From Trichobilharzia szidati (Eukaryota > Platyhelminthes > Trematoda > Strigeidida > Schistosomatidae), in assembly GCA_944472155.2 (NCBI GenBank), contig OX235271.1, forward strand, positions 97,911,256-97,975,255: a DNA stretch of 64,000 nucleotides. The letters are read 5' to 3'. This document shows positions 46,051-57,399 of this stretch, in pieces (positions within the stretch are counted from its first letter, which is position 1; each line of letters opens with the position of its first letter). The translations under genes were made by a program, and so were the position numbers. The notes beneath the pieces were generated by a model. The model saw nothing but the letters and a program-made list of their open reading frames with translations, was not told the origin of the DNA and made no database searches.

Positions 46051-46919
46051 AAAACTGCTCTACTATGGATTATATTCTACAACAGTGCTTAAATTCTACT
46101 GTTATGTCAACGTTGTAAGCGATTTAATGACACAATACACCTTTGTTTGACAGTCAAGGGAACCCAGAAAGAATAAATTAGTTTATCAGTCAATGTATCT
46201 GAAATTCTGGGGGCTTGTATGATTCCACCTATCACATCACTATCATTCAAGGACAAAAAGTTAAGAAAACAAAAAATAATGATGCTTACAGAAATTTTCA
46301 GAGAAATTCTCTTATGTTTTTGTAAACAATAAGACGATCTTAAGTAATCTTTATGATGACTCAATGCATATCAGGGCTCAATTTATTCCAGGACACTCGT
46401 TAAATCTATGGGATTCATTTATAGAAATTAATCTGATAGCGTCTCAGGAAAATTATTAGTAATAGTCTTATTTTTCAGCTCATTATAAACAGAGGTCACT
46501 AGTTATTAGATAAGGTCATAATTATTTACTTATTTATTCACTGTAAGGTTATTTATGTAAACATCCAAAGGCGCATACCACTTGTTATCATAAGCGTAGT
46601 ACAAACAAGTGTGGTCTTCTTTCATCGGATCCAATTTGGAAGAATAAAATGTATTCCAAGCTTTAATTCTTTGACCGTTGTGAATGAAGTGGATTGGAAT
46701 ACTTCATTTCGGCCGCATGTCATTTATTCTATAAATAACAATCATATTTTAAAAATGTATTGTATAAATTCTCATGTTTTGATTTGCAAGGATTCTATTG
46801 CCTTCAATATTGATCACGAACCGACTCCATTGAGAGAACCACTGAAAACCAGTGGGGTTTCCTTCAATTCCAAGTAAACAAAGTTGGGTTTGAGGAAAAA
46901 TCCTTCCTTATGAAATTGA
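46051..46919. other. No gene; SINE scrap at 46820-46860
   Basis: The piece GAGAGAACCACTGAAAACC at about 46830 is a reversed scrap of the hammerhead-type SINE end (compare 41985-42000). The open frame at 46611-46877 runs into this scrap and is not considered a gene. Confidence 0.45.
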
Positions 46920-47155
46920 TTGGCGGGCACGCTCTATATCGTGAATTGGCTGGATTCCATCCCAGTGGCAGAGTAGTCAACGAGCTTGTCCTGTAACCTG
47001 AGAGTCCTGAGTTCGGTTCCTGATGAAGCCATAGTTGTGGATACAGGAATAGTTCCCAACAAGAATGAAAGAGCTATCCAGTACTCATAGGTTTTCAATG
47101 GTTCTCTGATTGAATTCGTTTCGTAATCAATCTTGAAATCCCACGTAAACTAAAC
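46920..47155 (+). mobile_element. Degenerate hammerhead-type SINE
   Basis: Resembles 47700-47930: TATCGTGAATTGGCTGG, CCCAGTGGCAGAGTAGTC, GAGTTCGGTTCC and GCTATCCAGTACTCATAGG. The core region reads GTTCCCAACAAGAATGAAAG and no longer resembles a ribozyme. Confidence 0.6.
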
Positions 47156-47569
47156 AGTTAAGTATGTCACAATGAAATGCATTTTTCACACTTTTCCATT
47201 TTCTGAACTACAGAAGTGATATTAAGTGATGACAGCTGTATAAATTAAATAATTCTGTTAAGTGAATATATGATCTTTATTCGACGAATGTGTCACAGTT
47301 TAACCTGCTTTATTTTACTGACCGTGCATACTATTAGAAGATGTTGTATTGTAATATTCTTTCAGTTGGATTCTGAAGACATGCATAATACAAAAACCTC
47401 TACCGTGTGCAGATATTAGTTTTAGCACCAAGATGAATAAAGATCAGAACACTTGTTTTACATGACCATAGCATTCAGTTTATTGAACTCAAAACTGATG
47501 AGAATATGAGGATGACATAAAACTTCTGGAATACATGGGCAAGGTGGTAATAAATGATGAGAAACAATA

Positions 47570-47930
47570 TACTTTCACTAGTGACTGGCTCTATTCGGGT
47601 AGTTATCTGGACTTCTAGTGGGAAGTTGTGACCAGTAGGGTACAGCAGGCTGAAGATGAGGTAGTAACTCACCGTAGAAGACATTGCGAAGTGGTCGCGC
47701 TATGTCGTGAATTGGCAGAAGTTAGAATTCACTGGATCGGGTCCCGGTGGCTTGATGGTCTACGAGCTAGCTCGCCTTGTTACCAGAAGGTCCTCGGTTT
47801 GAACCCTGTCGGTGGGTGCATACTGATGAAGAGTCCCAAACTAGGACAAAACGTCTATCCAGTACTTCCAGGTTTTCTATTGGTCCTCTAACTGATGTCA
47901 GCTCATGATGAAACCCTCCAAACAATGAAA
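47570..47930 (+). mobile_element. Hammerhead-type SINE relic, plus
   Basis: Full-length partner of 41683-42045. It contains CTATGTCGTGAATTGGCAG, GGTGGCTTGATGGTCTACG, GTTTGAACCCTG, TACTGATGAAGAGTCCC, AAACTAGGACAAAACGTC and CCAGTACTTCCAGG. The conserved GAAAC of the ribozyme is AAAAC here. Same orientation as its partner. Confidence 0.7.
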
Positions 47931-48421
47931 TTTTTCCATTGGCTAGTTAGTGTTCATAGTCCATTCCCCTAAATAGGCGATCATAACTTCAATATGTCAT
48001 TGATGAAGTCTCTTCCTGACTTCATCAGTAAACAACACAGAATTCACTACTCTAGAAAAAAAATTCTACCTGATTCTTGCGAATGTATTTCACCCATCAG
48101 AAATCCAGGGGAAGCACAACAGCTTGTCAGCTGACTGCATATTTATTTGGCACCAGAAATCGTAATAGTAAGCTTTATCGAAAAATAAAAGTGTTATTAT
48201 CATCAAAAGCATAGATCATACTCTGAACTGTTCACTACAAAGATTAAGGTGAATCTGCTTCTCAGTCATCTTGTATTACAAAAAATTATTTATGAATAAT
48301 TTAATTCGAAGAGTCTGTGAAATGATCACTGAAACTATGATCCAAGACCATAGCTGGTAATTTTGTTTATGTTGAAATAAATTATTTATAGACAAAACTA
48401 AATTTTTACATTGAATTTTAG
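47931..48421. other. No gene recognised
   Basis: AT-rich, between the SINE relic and the large palindrome. Confidence 0.45.
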
Positions 48422-48846
48422 ATTTTCCCATCGATTGATAGGACCGAAGTGCTCGGTCTCAGGTTGACGTGTCGGCTTCTTCTGCAGACGCTTCGACGAT
48501 GTCTGGGCATTTAATTGGAATTTAATTGGTGGATGGTGACTAGCAGTGGAATCCAGGATGCGCCGACATGTCAACCTGAGACCGAGTACATCGGTTCAAT
48601 CAGTCAACAGGAAAATCTAAAAATTCAATTAAATAATTAATATGACCCGTTGCACAAGAGGTGACTCTCGCGTCCCAAGTGATCTAGTAGATAACGTTTT
48701 GGTGTTTGAAACTATGGGCACTGTGTTCGTGCCTCGGTGGGAACATCATCACTCACTGGGAAGTGCAGTTACATTTAGTTGAGGAGTCCCAAATAGGACG
48801 AAATGCGCATCCTGGATTCCACTGCTAGCCACCATCCACCAGTTAA
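48422..48846 (+). repeat. Left arm of near-perfect palindrome (SMalpha-like)
   Basis: About 425 bp that recur in reverse at 49523-49944 with only a few differences seen by eye. The arm holds two smaller inverted copies (GACCGAAGTGCTCGGTCTC at 48442; GAGACCGAGTACATCGGTTC at 48577) and a hammerhead-type SINE end: GTCCCAAATAGGACGAAATG, then CATCCTGGATTCCACTGC. The core reads TTGAGGAG instead of CTGATGAG. Confidence 0.9.
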
Positions 48847-49522
48847 TTAATTTACTATTATTTTTTGTGTAATTTCATGTGATTTGTTACAAACTGATAT
48901 GAACAAGTGAAGTTCCAGGCATTTCCCTGACGCTTTGCAAAACTGAATGACTGTACATCTTTGCAGTGAAGTTATGGAAAGAATGTTCTTTGCTGGCATA
49001 TGTCTTTTTAATTCATATCTCACGAATATATTTTCTTTGGTGTTCATCAGTTTTTTAGGCTATTCGGAAGTTCTGTTGACCAACAAACTGATATAATTTT
49101 TTGCATTAAAGTTTTATTTCCTTATTTAATACAAGATTTCTTCAGATTTTTAGAGTTAGAAGTTTCTAATATGTCTCTTTTGGGCTGTGTTAACTGTCTA
49201 GTTTCTTTTACTCTTGAAGTTTCTACTAGAATTGTTGTCTTTGAACACTTTGTGGAGATGCTTTTGTTCTGATTTTCATAGTCTCTCTATGCCACAATAA
49301 GTCGATACATTTGAGTATAGTATTTGCAAAAATGAATTCATACACGCCAGACTGTTACTTTACTCTATTGTCAAATGGAATTCATATGTTTATCGCCTTC
49401 TTGTAAATTTAAGTTCACAAAGTTATACCTTGGATTTACGAATTGAAAATATTTTGAATTGTGATTTTATCTTCGCCCTTCAAATTCTTTGAAATGTTTC
49501 ACTCTGACGAATATTTAGTTTT
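48847..49522. other. Spacer of the palindrome
   Basis: About 675 bp of AT-rich sequence between the arms, not part of the repeat. A minus-strand frame (49047-48847) enters the left arm edge and is not supported as a gene. Confidence 0.6.
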
Positions 49523-49944
49523 TAATTGGTGGATGGTGGCTAGCAGTGGAATCCAGGATGCGCATTTCGTCCTATTTGGGACTCCTCAACTAAATGTAAC
49601 TGCACTTCCCAGTGAGTGATGATGTTCCCACCGAGGCACGAACACAGTGCCCATAGTTTCAAACACCAAAACGTTATCTACTAGATCACTTGGGACGCGA
49701 GAGTCACCTCTTGTGCAACGGGTCATATTAATTATTTAATTGAATTTTTAGATTTTCCTGTTGACTGATTGAACCGATGTACTCGGTCTCAGGTTGACAT
49801 GTCGGCGCATCCTGGATTCCACTGCTAGTCACCATCCACCAATTAAATTCCAATTAAATGCCCAGACATCGTCGAAGCGTCTGCAGAAGAAGCCGACACG
49901 TCAACGTGAGACCGAGCACTTCGGTCCTATCAATCGACGGGAAA
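49523..49944 (-). repeat. Right arm of near-perfect palindrome
   Basis: Reverse complement of 48422-48846. Differences noted are one base at the GACGTGTCGG end (CAACGTGAG against CAACCTGAG) and small changes at both edges. A transcript across both arms would form a dsRNA stem of over 400 bp. Confidence 0.9.
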
Positions 49945-50019
49945 ATAATAATAATAAGATGCAAATATGTAAATGTACGGAAAGGTAGCCCAGGTGTCAA
50001 ACAGGCCGCCAACGACAGT

Positions 50020-50100
50020 ATCTAAAATTCAATCTAATCATCTAATCTAATCAGTCATCATCATCTAATCTAATTCAATCAATCTAATCTAAAATTCAAT
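50020..50100. repeat. ATCTA-rich minisatellite
   Basis: Irregular copies of ATCTA/ATCA joined by TCAATC over 80 bases, just beyond the palindrome's right edge. Confidence 0.7.
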
Positions 50101-51563
50101 TAAAAAAAACAGTAAATTATGTATTCTTAAAACAATAATTGTTAAGCATAGATAGGAAGTGATTATCATTAAAATCTTCAAGCGCTTGGAAACAGGAGCA
50201 TAGTTCAAAACAGTAAGAGGTCGAGGATAATTATGGAATATATTTTAAAGCTATGAGTTTGAAAGGAAAGAAGAAAGAAAAATCGAATGAATATGGGATT
50301 AAAAATCAAGTTAGTGTGCGAGTTAAACAAAAATAGAGGAAACTTTAAGGCCACAGTAGTAAAAGGGATTTGAAAAACCACCTCTGTATACATAGTTTAC
50401 CATTTTCTTTGTGTATTCATACAACAAGCCAAGAAAATGACTCATCTTTGCCAAAAAATATTGAAGTATGAAATGAGCACACCTTTCTGAGGCTTCTCTT
50501 CAAATGCACAAAGCCTAGAGCATTCAGAGTATTGACGAAATGAGAACGTACATTTGTTGTTCTATTCAACAGAAGTCTGGGATGAAGGTCATAGTTCAAG
50601 CGAACTACAGTGAGTGACATGTGATCGCATAATCAGTTATAAATAAGCGGAAAAGGAGATACAAAGGAACACTGATTCGCCTCAGTCTAACCTTGTAACA
50701 ATTTTTCACATTTATTACATAATTATGTATCATGGTTTCCGTGTTTTTACTGTCTCCATTGTTATTACTATTATGGCTACTTTTTACCTACTGATATCAA
50801 GTCAATTGACTGATTGAAAGCCACTTCTAAATGCTTTCTTGTGTTTCATCACGTAATCATTTTTCTATTATGCTGCTAATCAGTTAGTGTTTCCGCTGAC
50901 AAGCCGACTACCCAAACTTCCTGAATCTTCTTGTAGACTAATGATAAATAGCTATTTCCTTTTCGCGATTTTTATGACTGATTATTGCATCATATTTCAT
51001 CAACTGTTCTGTCATTAAACTACGTTCTTCATCGTAAACTACTGTTGAATATTCCATTCAAACACCACTTATTCTCATTCTCACATGCTAGTATTCTCTA
51101 CTGTTGCTGGTAACTTCCATTTCCAGAAACGTTTTCAAAAACACTGAATAAATAACACAAAGTGATAAGAATACATTGGAAATGGATAATTCTAAATGTT
51201 CAAGAAATAATGTGAACATCACTGTATGACGGTGCACACTACTGACTGATAGGAGTAGTTCGAAAACATTCAAAGAGATCAGTAATGCCCACTAGGCCTG
51301 TTTCATTTATTTGAGACTGAGTTCATTCAGAGAGCTGAATGATTTCAAACTGCTTGAGACGATTGTCTTGTGTTTAAATCACTTTCATCTGACCACGAAG
51401 CCATATTGATTAGTTTGAGTGGTTTCCAGCAACTCATATGCCTCCGCACTATATTCCATTTTGAATCTTGTTTTTGAAGAAGACACGATAGAGAGGACAA
51501 AAAGGCGAAATGAAAATGTTATTTCTAGGACGCGCAAGTACGTTTATCCTATTTCCGAATATA
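50101..51563. other. No gene recognised
   Basis: AT-rich; short open frames on both strands without supporting signals. Confidence 0.45.
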
Positions 51564-51735
51564 GTTTGATCGCACACTGTATTATAGGTACAAATATGAA
51601 ATTTTCAGCATGTGATATCGGTAGTCCAAATTTTGCAGGCTGACCAGTTGATGTCAGGTGTGCATCGGCTGGGGATCGAATCCCGGACCATGTGCATGGT
51701 CGGCGAGAGTCCTAACTGCTGTGCCACCGACGCAC
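51564..51735 (-). mobile_element. tRNA-headed SINE, tail type A
   Basis: On the minus strand it starts GTGCGTCGGTGGCACAGC, has GGGATTCGATCCCCAGCC, then the type A tail GGACTACCGATATCACATGC. The tail hairpin is damaged in this copy. Confidence 0.85.
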
Positions 51736-52552
51736 ACTAGAATGGTCAGATGATTAAATGAGTAATATGTCGAGTTTTAACAACTCCAGTTTTACCTATC
51801 AGTCAACACCTACATTTCCTTGAGTGGAGTGAGTTTATAGTAAACATTTGATTGATAACATCGCTATAAGGTATGTAAAGTCTTTACTTTTGTCAACAGA
51901 TAGATTAGTTTGATTACACTACAGTCAGTTCAACCCACAGATTTATTAGATCATTCAAGGCAACTCATGATGACTGTCTAAAATGCTCATTAATTTTTAA
52001 ATTTCCTTTAAGTCTTCCTTCTTCAGGGTCCTTTCAATTACGAGTTACCATTATAAATTTGAATTTCTAAATAACTTAAGTTTCAACTGACATTGTAATT
52101 GCTTAATTGACCACACAAGAGATTTCAAATTATTGTGTAACCTTTTTCACACATGTATGAACTTCACACTTTGTTCTCTGTAACCACCATTTAGGATACC
52201 ACGAAATATACGTTTGTATTCGCACACATGCTGATTACTTACTTATATACTTAAATTATTAGAATTTTTGAGGACCGTATTATTCTAATTTGTGCATTTT
52301 CTCAGCTGATTTTCTGTTTCTACAGCTAAACTGAAGAAAAGGTAGTCAATCAAGTATCGGCCATCGTGTTTTACCTGAGTGATGAAACATCAGCATAGAC
52401 ACTATTATGTATTTTTCTCACCACACACATTCACACTGTTAGGCATGCTGCTCAACAAATATTTTTTGTTTCAAATATTCTGTGTTTAGTTTTTGGAAAA
52501 AAATCTTCCTTCATTGTGCAATACAATTTTCGAGGGAAATATACATGACTAA
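51736..52552. other. No gene recognised
   Basis: AT-rich, nothing supportable. Confidence 0.45.
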
Positions 52553-52745
52553 GGGCCACAGTGGTTAGGACTCTCGTCGACCATGCACATGGTCCGGGGT
52601 TCGATCCCCTGCCGGCGCACACCCGATATCTATGGTCGGCCTGAATTTGGGCTACCGATATCCATGCTGAAAATTCCACACTTGTACTGAAAATACGGTG
52701 TGGAATCAAGCTGTAAATCAAAAATCAAAAAAAAAATCAAAAAAA
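52553..52745 (+). mobile_element. tRNA-headed SINE, tail type A, fresh copy
   Basis: Begins with GGGCCACAGTGG, missing the first ten or so bases of the head; otherwise near-identical to 43033-43226 through GGTGTGGAATCAAGCTG. Ends in repeated AATCAAAA units. Confidence 0.87.
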
Positions 52746-52814
52746 TTTTAGGATGTAGCTTATTTACAAGTTCTGCCTTTTACACTGCCATTGAGTAAAG
52801 TACGTTCAAACCAT

Positions 52815-53560
52815 ATTGAAGGAATGAGACTCAACAAGATAGGACTTATGGTGAGCATAAAGAAGACGGTTGTGATGAATATACCCAACAGACAACAACA
52901 AAAAGGAACAATTACCATCGGTGGGAGACATCTAAAGGAACTTGTCTCCTACACTGGCTTCAGCAGCAGCATTCCAACTACACGTAGATGGCAGAGATGA
53001 TGTCAGGACCGGTAAAGCAAGACATGCATTTACTACTCAAAAACCAGTGCGAAGACCTATAGCAGTTAGCACGGAGAACAACAACCTAATTCCCAACATT
53101 AGTTTCAACTCAATGTTTCTATGTGGCTCACAGACTTGGCCTGAGCCTGACAGAAAGCATTTACAACTGCTGAAGACTTTAATCAACAACTACCTTGTCC
53201 AGCTGTATGGTGAAATTCAGATTGCTGGACTGAAAGAACAGGCATCAAGGGACTTTCGGTGTAAAGCGAGAAGCTATTACCCTACAAATATAAAAAAAGA
53301 ACGTGGTGATAGACTGAACATATGCCGAAGAGACCACTGAATGACATCACATCCTAGGCTGGCCATCTGGTAGGACGAGAATGAGAAAAAACGGTTTTGG
53401 TGTGGGTTCGAGGGTAACGTGAAGGAGATCATTTGAAGAGGTTATAGCAGTTATGGAGCCAGCTGAAAGGGAAAGAAAAACATTTGAGTGGAATTTACAT
53501 GTCCCACAGAAGCCCTAAGTCCCAATCGGAATACAAGGAATGAATAATCATAATAACTGG
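52815..53560 (+). mobile_element. RTE/SR2-like LINE, 3' end fragment
   Basis: Frame-shifted pieces read GTITIGGRHLKELVSYTG, RTGKARHAFTTQKPVRRP, FNSMFLCGSQTWPEPDR and DRLNICRRDH, the thumb/C-terminal part of an RTE-type RT (ITIGG-x-L-E-V-x-YTG; GKARxAF; LYGSETW). The 3' UTR piece GAAGCCCTAAGTCCCAATCG resembles the end of tail type B SINEs. Inactive: several frames and stops. Confidence 0.72.
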
Positions 53561-55184
53561 GATTAATACATAAAAGTATTAGAGTGAAACAGATCACCTA
53601 AACGGTTCAGTCCTAGCAACTTATACAGCTGAAACCGAATGAATGAAATAAATGTACGATGAAATTAACAACAATGAGGGCAGGTGTTCTTTGAACAACT
53701 TAGCTGAATACACAAATAATTTGAAGAATATAATTCATTGTCATGATAACAATGCACACTCGTTACTTCATTCAGTGTACAACCTTTCAATTTCTCCACA
53801 ATTATTGTATACGGTATGGGTTAGGTATCATAATTAGCTTCCTATTCACATATGAGGTTTAGTGTATGTATATAGAATAGGGAAATAACAGATATTCAGT
53901 AGACAAAATACTAGGCGGACATGGAATGAATACCAAAATAATTACATAGGCAACAGTGTGATTTTAAAACCTTATCTAACGGATACTAAGAACAGAGCTT
54001 TTTCTAATGATAACCTACATCAGTGAGATATTGAGATCATTGATATTTATTTTACTCCTTTTCTTCTTATTTAGGAGAGATTATACTATAATTTTAGATA
54101 CCTTAAAATAGCTTCATTCAGTAGTTACCTGTATAATTGTAGTCAACTATTATGGAATTTGTCATCAGTTAAATATGTACTGTCAAAGCGGAAAAATATC
54201 AGACCTGATATTCTAAAGACAAGGTCATTGTATGTATAGTACTGACAATGAAGCAAATGAGGCATTTGCTTCTCTGTACAAATATATGCTCACAAAGTAA
54301 GTCTTTTAATTATAAGTGCACGCCTACTAATTTACGCGTGCTTGCACATAGATACAGGCACCTACATGCAAACACACAGATACCGAGGTGAACACACAGT
54401 TTAACGTTGTGTTTAGGTAAACGTTAAAGATAGTGATTTTCTTGGCACAAATTTTATGAGCACACCATTTATTTATATATATATGAAGACACATACTCAC
54501 GTGCCTATCAATAGACAGAAGGCAATCCTCACAATGATTTTACCACACCAAACAGTTTGTGTTTTAGTTAGGTAGTACAACGACTATTGACCTTGACAAG
54601 GTTGAATTGGTTCTTTTTGTCTACATATGTGCACAATTATAAGTTTGTATTGTTATTTTTCATTGTGTGTGTTAGTTTCGAAACCCATCTATATCTATAT
54701 ACCTAGGTTTGTATGTATATATGGATGTCTGCATATATGTATGTGCGTACCCCTATTCTGAGTGTTCATATGTGAGTCTGAATTATCTTAAGAATTTTTA
54801 AAGTAACTCAAATAACAAAAGTATTAAAATTGTTAGGTGTAGTGGTAGATTTGTTGGCAGAAACGAATATTTCTTTTTCTACACCAAACTAATTTTTATA
54901 GTTATTTAGTCATTACATAAAGATACTTTTCGTGTGTAATATTTCTGAGCTCTCTCTCTATCTATCTATCTAACTATCTATCTCTCCCTCTTTGTCCTTC
55001 TTATTTCGTTGATTATATTAACTCTATTCACAAGTGAACACATATCGCTAAAACTGGAATAATATCTATTTTATCACTTTATTTTACACACAAAGTGATA
55101 ATTCAATTTCAAAGAAGAAAGCATTGAAATAAGAAGCTTTTTACAACATTTTCGTTATATTATCGAACTACGATCGAAACAAAA
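53561..55184. other. No gene; microsatellites
   Basis: Contains TATG/TATA-rich runs at 54680-54745 and a TCTA run at 54950-54995 (listed separately). Confidence 0.5.
54950..54995. repeat. CT/CTAT microsatellite
   Basis: TCTCTCTC followed by TATC tetramers and TCTCCC. Confidence 0.85.
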
Positions 55185-55208
55185 ATGAACTCATACTTCG
55201 ATGAACAA
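55185..55208 (+). CDS. Candidate 8-codon first exon
   Basis: An ATG in an A-rich context (AACAAAAATG) opens MNSYFDEQ and runs straight into a GTAAGTTT donor. The phase is 0. Short first coding exons are common in flukes. The peptide resembles the first residues of Ubx-type Hox proteins (MNSYFEQ in arthropods), but eight residues prove nothing and no homeobox was seen in the window. No second exon was identified. Confidence 0.2.
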
Positions 55209-57169
55209 GTAAGTTTTAATCTATGAACTTTGTATTTTCATCTATTTTTTTATTTTAATGTATTAATACATACTGACTGTTTTGTTTGTATATATGAGTT
55301 TAAAGTTTAAAAATGATGAATTACTTTGATGAATGTTCTTTTTTTAAACATCAATACCTGAATATCAAGAAAGAAAAGATAGTTACTAAATGGATTTTTT
55401 TTAACAGGCATACATACAGAGCATACTTCAAGTGGTCTAGAACTAAGTTCACATGATGACGCTTTTTTTGCATATATTGTTCTTTTTTGATTACCCCACT
55501 GAATACCAGTTCTAATTTACAATGTTTGCTGAGAACGCGTATCGCTTTACCTAATTTATTTGGATATACAGAGATATTTTGAATACCATTTCAATGTATT
55601 GAGTAACTTGGCCAATGTCTGATATATTATTGATCAACAGACACGAATCCAAACAAAGTCACATTGGATACTTATTAGGTTACAATTATAACTTCCTTTT
55701 TATGACGATTCTCACATTTCTTATAAAGTTAGAAATAATTATTCGTAATTCAAAGCAAGATAAGTGTGTCACTGGGATTAGTCTGAATGATGCAGAAGTA
55801 GTAGAGAAAAAGCTCTAATCAAATGTGCCTCGCAGCGGGCTACAACATTTAGAGTTTCAGCATATTTACTGCCTAAATGAACTAGTTGTATTATATTTGA
55901 AATTTGTAGAATTTTGGATGACGGAGATCTGGGCAGCTGGCTGGATAATAACATACTTGCCCTCACACTCGTTTACCCACTATTTAAATAATCAAAAACT
56001 CTGGGTAAAACTTAAGTCATATGCTGTTTGATATTCATTAGTTCAGTAACTGGTATTTGTTCATGAAGAATTCCTAAATTGCACAAATCCAAATAAATCA
56101 AACAGCTCAAGCGGTGTAGGCGAATACTAGTTAATTTAAGAAATTTGAGAATATAAGTGAGAATCTGTCAGCACTTTATGCATCCTTACGCTATAATAAG
56201 TAATATTAAATGTGTCATAAGAAGATTAGTATTTATTTGTTGTAATAAACAAAAGTATATTCTTGAAATTTAAACAGGTTTAATACCAATTCATGGTCAC
56301 AGAAAGTATCTACCACTGCTTAGAGTGTATTAGTCGATGGAAAGTATTGATCGTCATGTAGCCATGGTTTCTGAAATTAAGTTTTCTTTACCTCGATAAT
56401 ATTTATTTGATCATTCAATTTTAATAGAAAAGTATAACGTTATTAAAATTCTAACCATTTCAGCTGTCTAGCTCTCTAAAAACCAATTGAAATCTACCTA
56501 ACACTTTGACACTCTGTCCTAGTTTCCAGTCAAAAGTGTAATTTTCACCCTTAGCATACATAACATGGCATAAGTAGATAAATTATCTCAGTAATTCTTG
56601 TTATCTAACTCAGTAGATATGCTTTATTCAAATGATACGCTTATAAATTCCACGTTTCCCTATGTTTTCAACTGCTTAATTATCACAGATGAAAGTCAGT
56701 TGGAAAACCTATAATGTTTAAATAACACAAGTTATGTTGTTAACTGGATGAAATGAGACTGTTTTAGTTAGTAGACCAATGTTAACAGTATACACACGAT
56801 AGGCGAAGATTTTCTGGTTGACGCTTTAAATCATAAGTCGTTCGACTGCTTGATTACCTGGCGGTAATGTCTTAAAATCATTTAAACCATCACATCATAG
56901 GTGTTTCTTAGGGTTTTAAGATAGTTGTAATAATACTACCGGAATCGTAAAATAACTATTTGGTTATGTAAGGCTAAATGAAACAATTGCTCTTACGAAA
57001 ATGAGAATAGGAATTCTAGGTAATTCACTAAAGTGAAATCTAAACTGTGGTATATAAGACAACAGCCATAATGTGGGGTGAAGTAACCACTTAAATACGT
57101 CACAGATGGGATTATGAAGGGGACTTTCAAAATTACAATGGATTTTGTTTATGTAGAGATCTGACTATG
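55209..57169. other. No gene recognised
   Basis: AT-rich; short open frames at 55615-56031 on both strands lack supporting signals. Confidence 0.45.
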
Positions 57170-57395
57170 AGTGGGTGGCACAGTGGTAAAATGCTCACCG
57201 ACCACGCATGTGGTCCGGGGTTCGACCCCCGGCCAACGCACTCCTTTACCTCTCTAAGCAGGTAACAAACCGATAAAGAGGAAAGTTTGGATATGAAGCT
57301 AGCAATCCCATCCCGTAAAAATAAATCCTACTGCTACCGAAACTTTCAAGCTCTAGCCTGAAGCCCTATGTTCCACTGGGAACGTAGAGGAATAA
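57170..57395 (+). mobile_element. tRNA-headed SINE, tail type B
   Basis: Starts GAGTGGGTGGCACAGTGG, B box GGGGTTCGACCCCC, tail with AAAGTTTGGATATGAAGC and CTATGTTCCACTGGGAACG, ending AATAAAATAAAAG. Flanks GATCTGACTATGAG and GATCAGATTACTGAG may be a worn target duplication. Confidence 0.83.
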
Positions 57396-57399
57396 AATA

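Noticed and set aside
46611..46877. Plus-strand open frame of 88 codons
   Set aside because: Its end runs into a SINE scrap; no other support.
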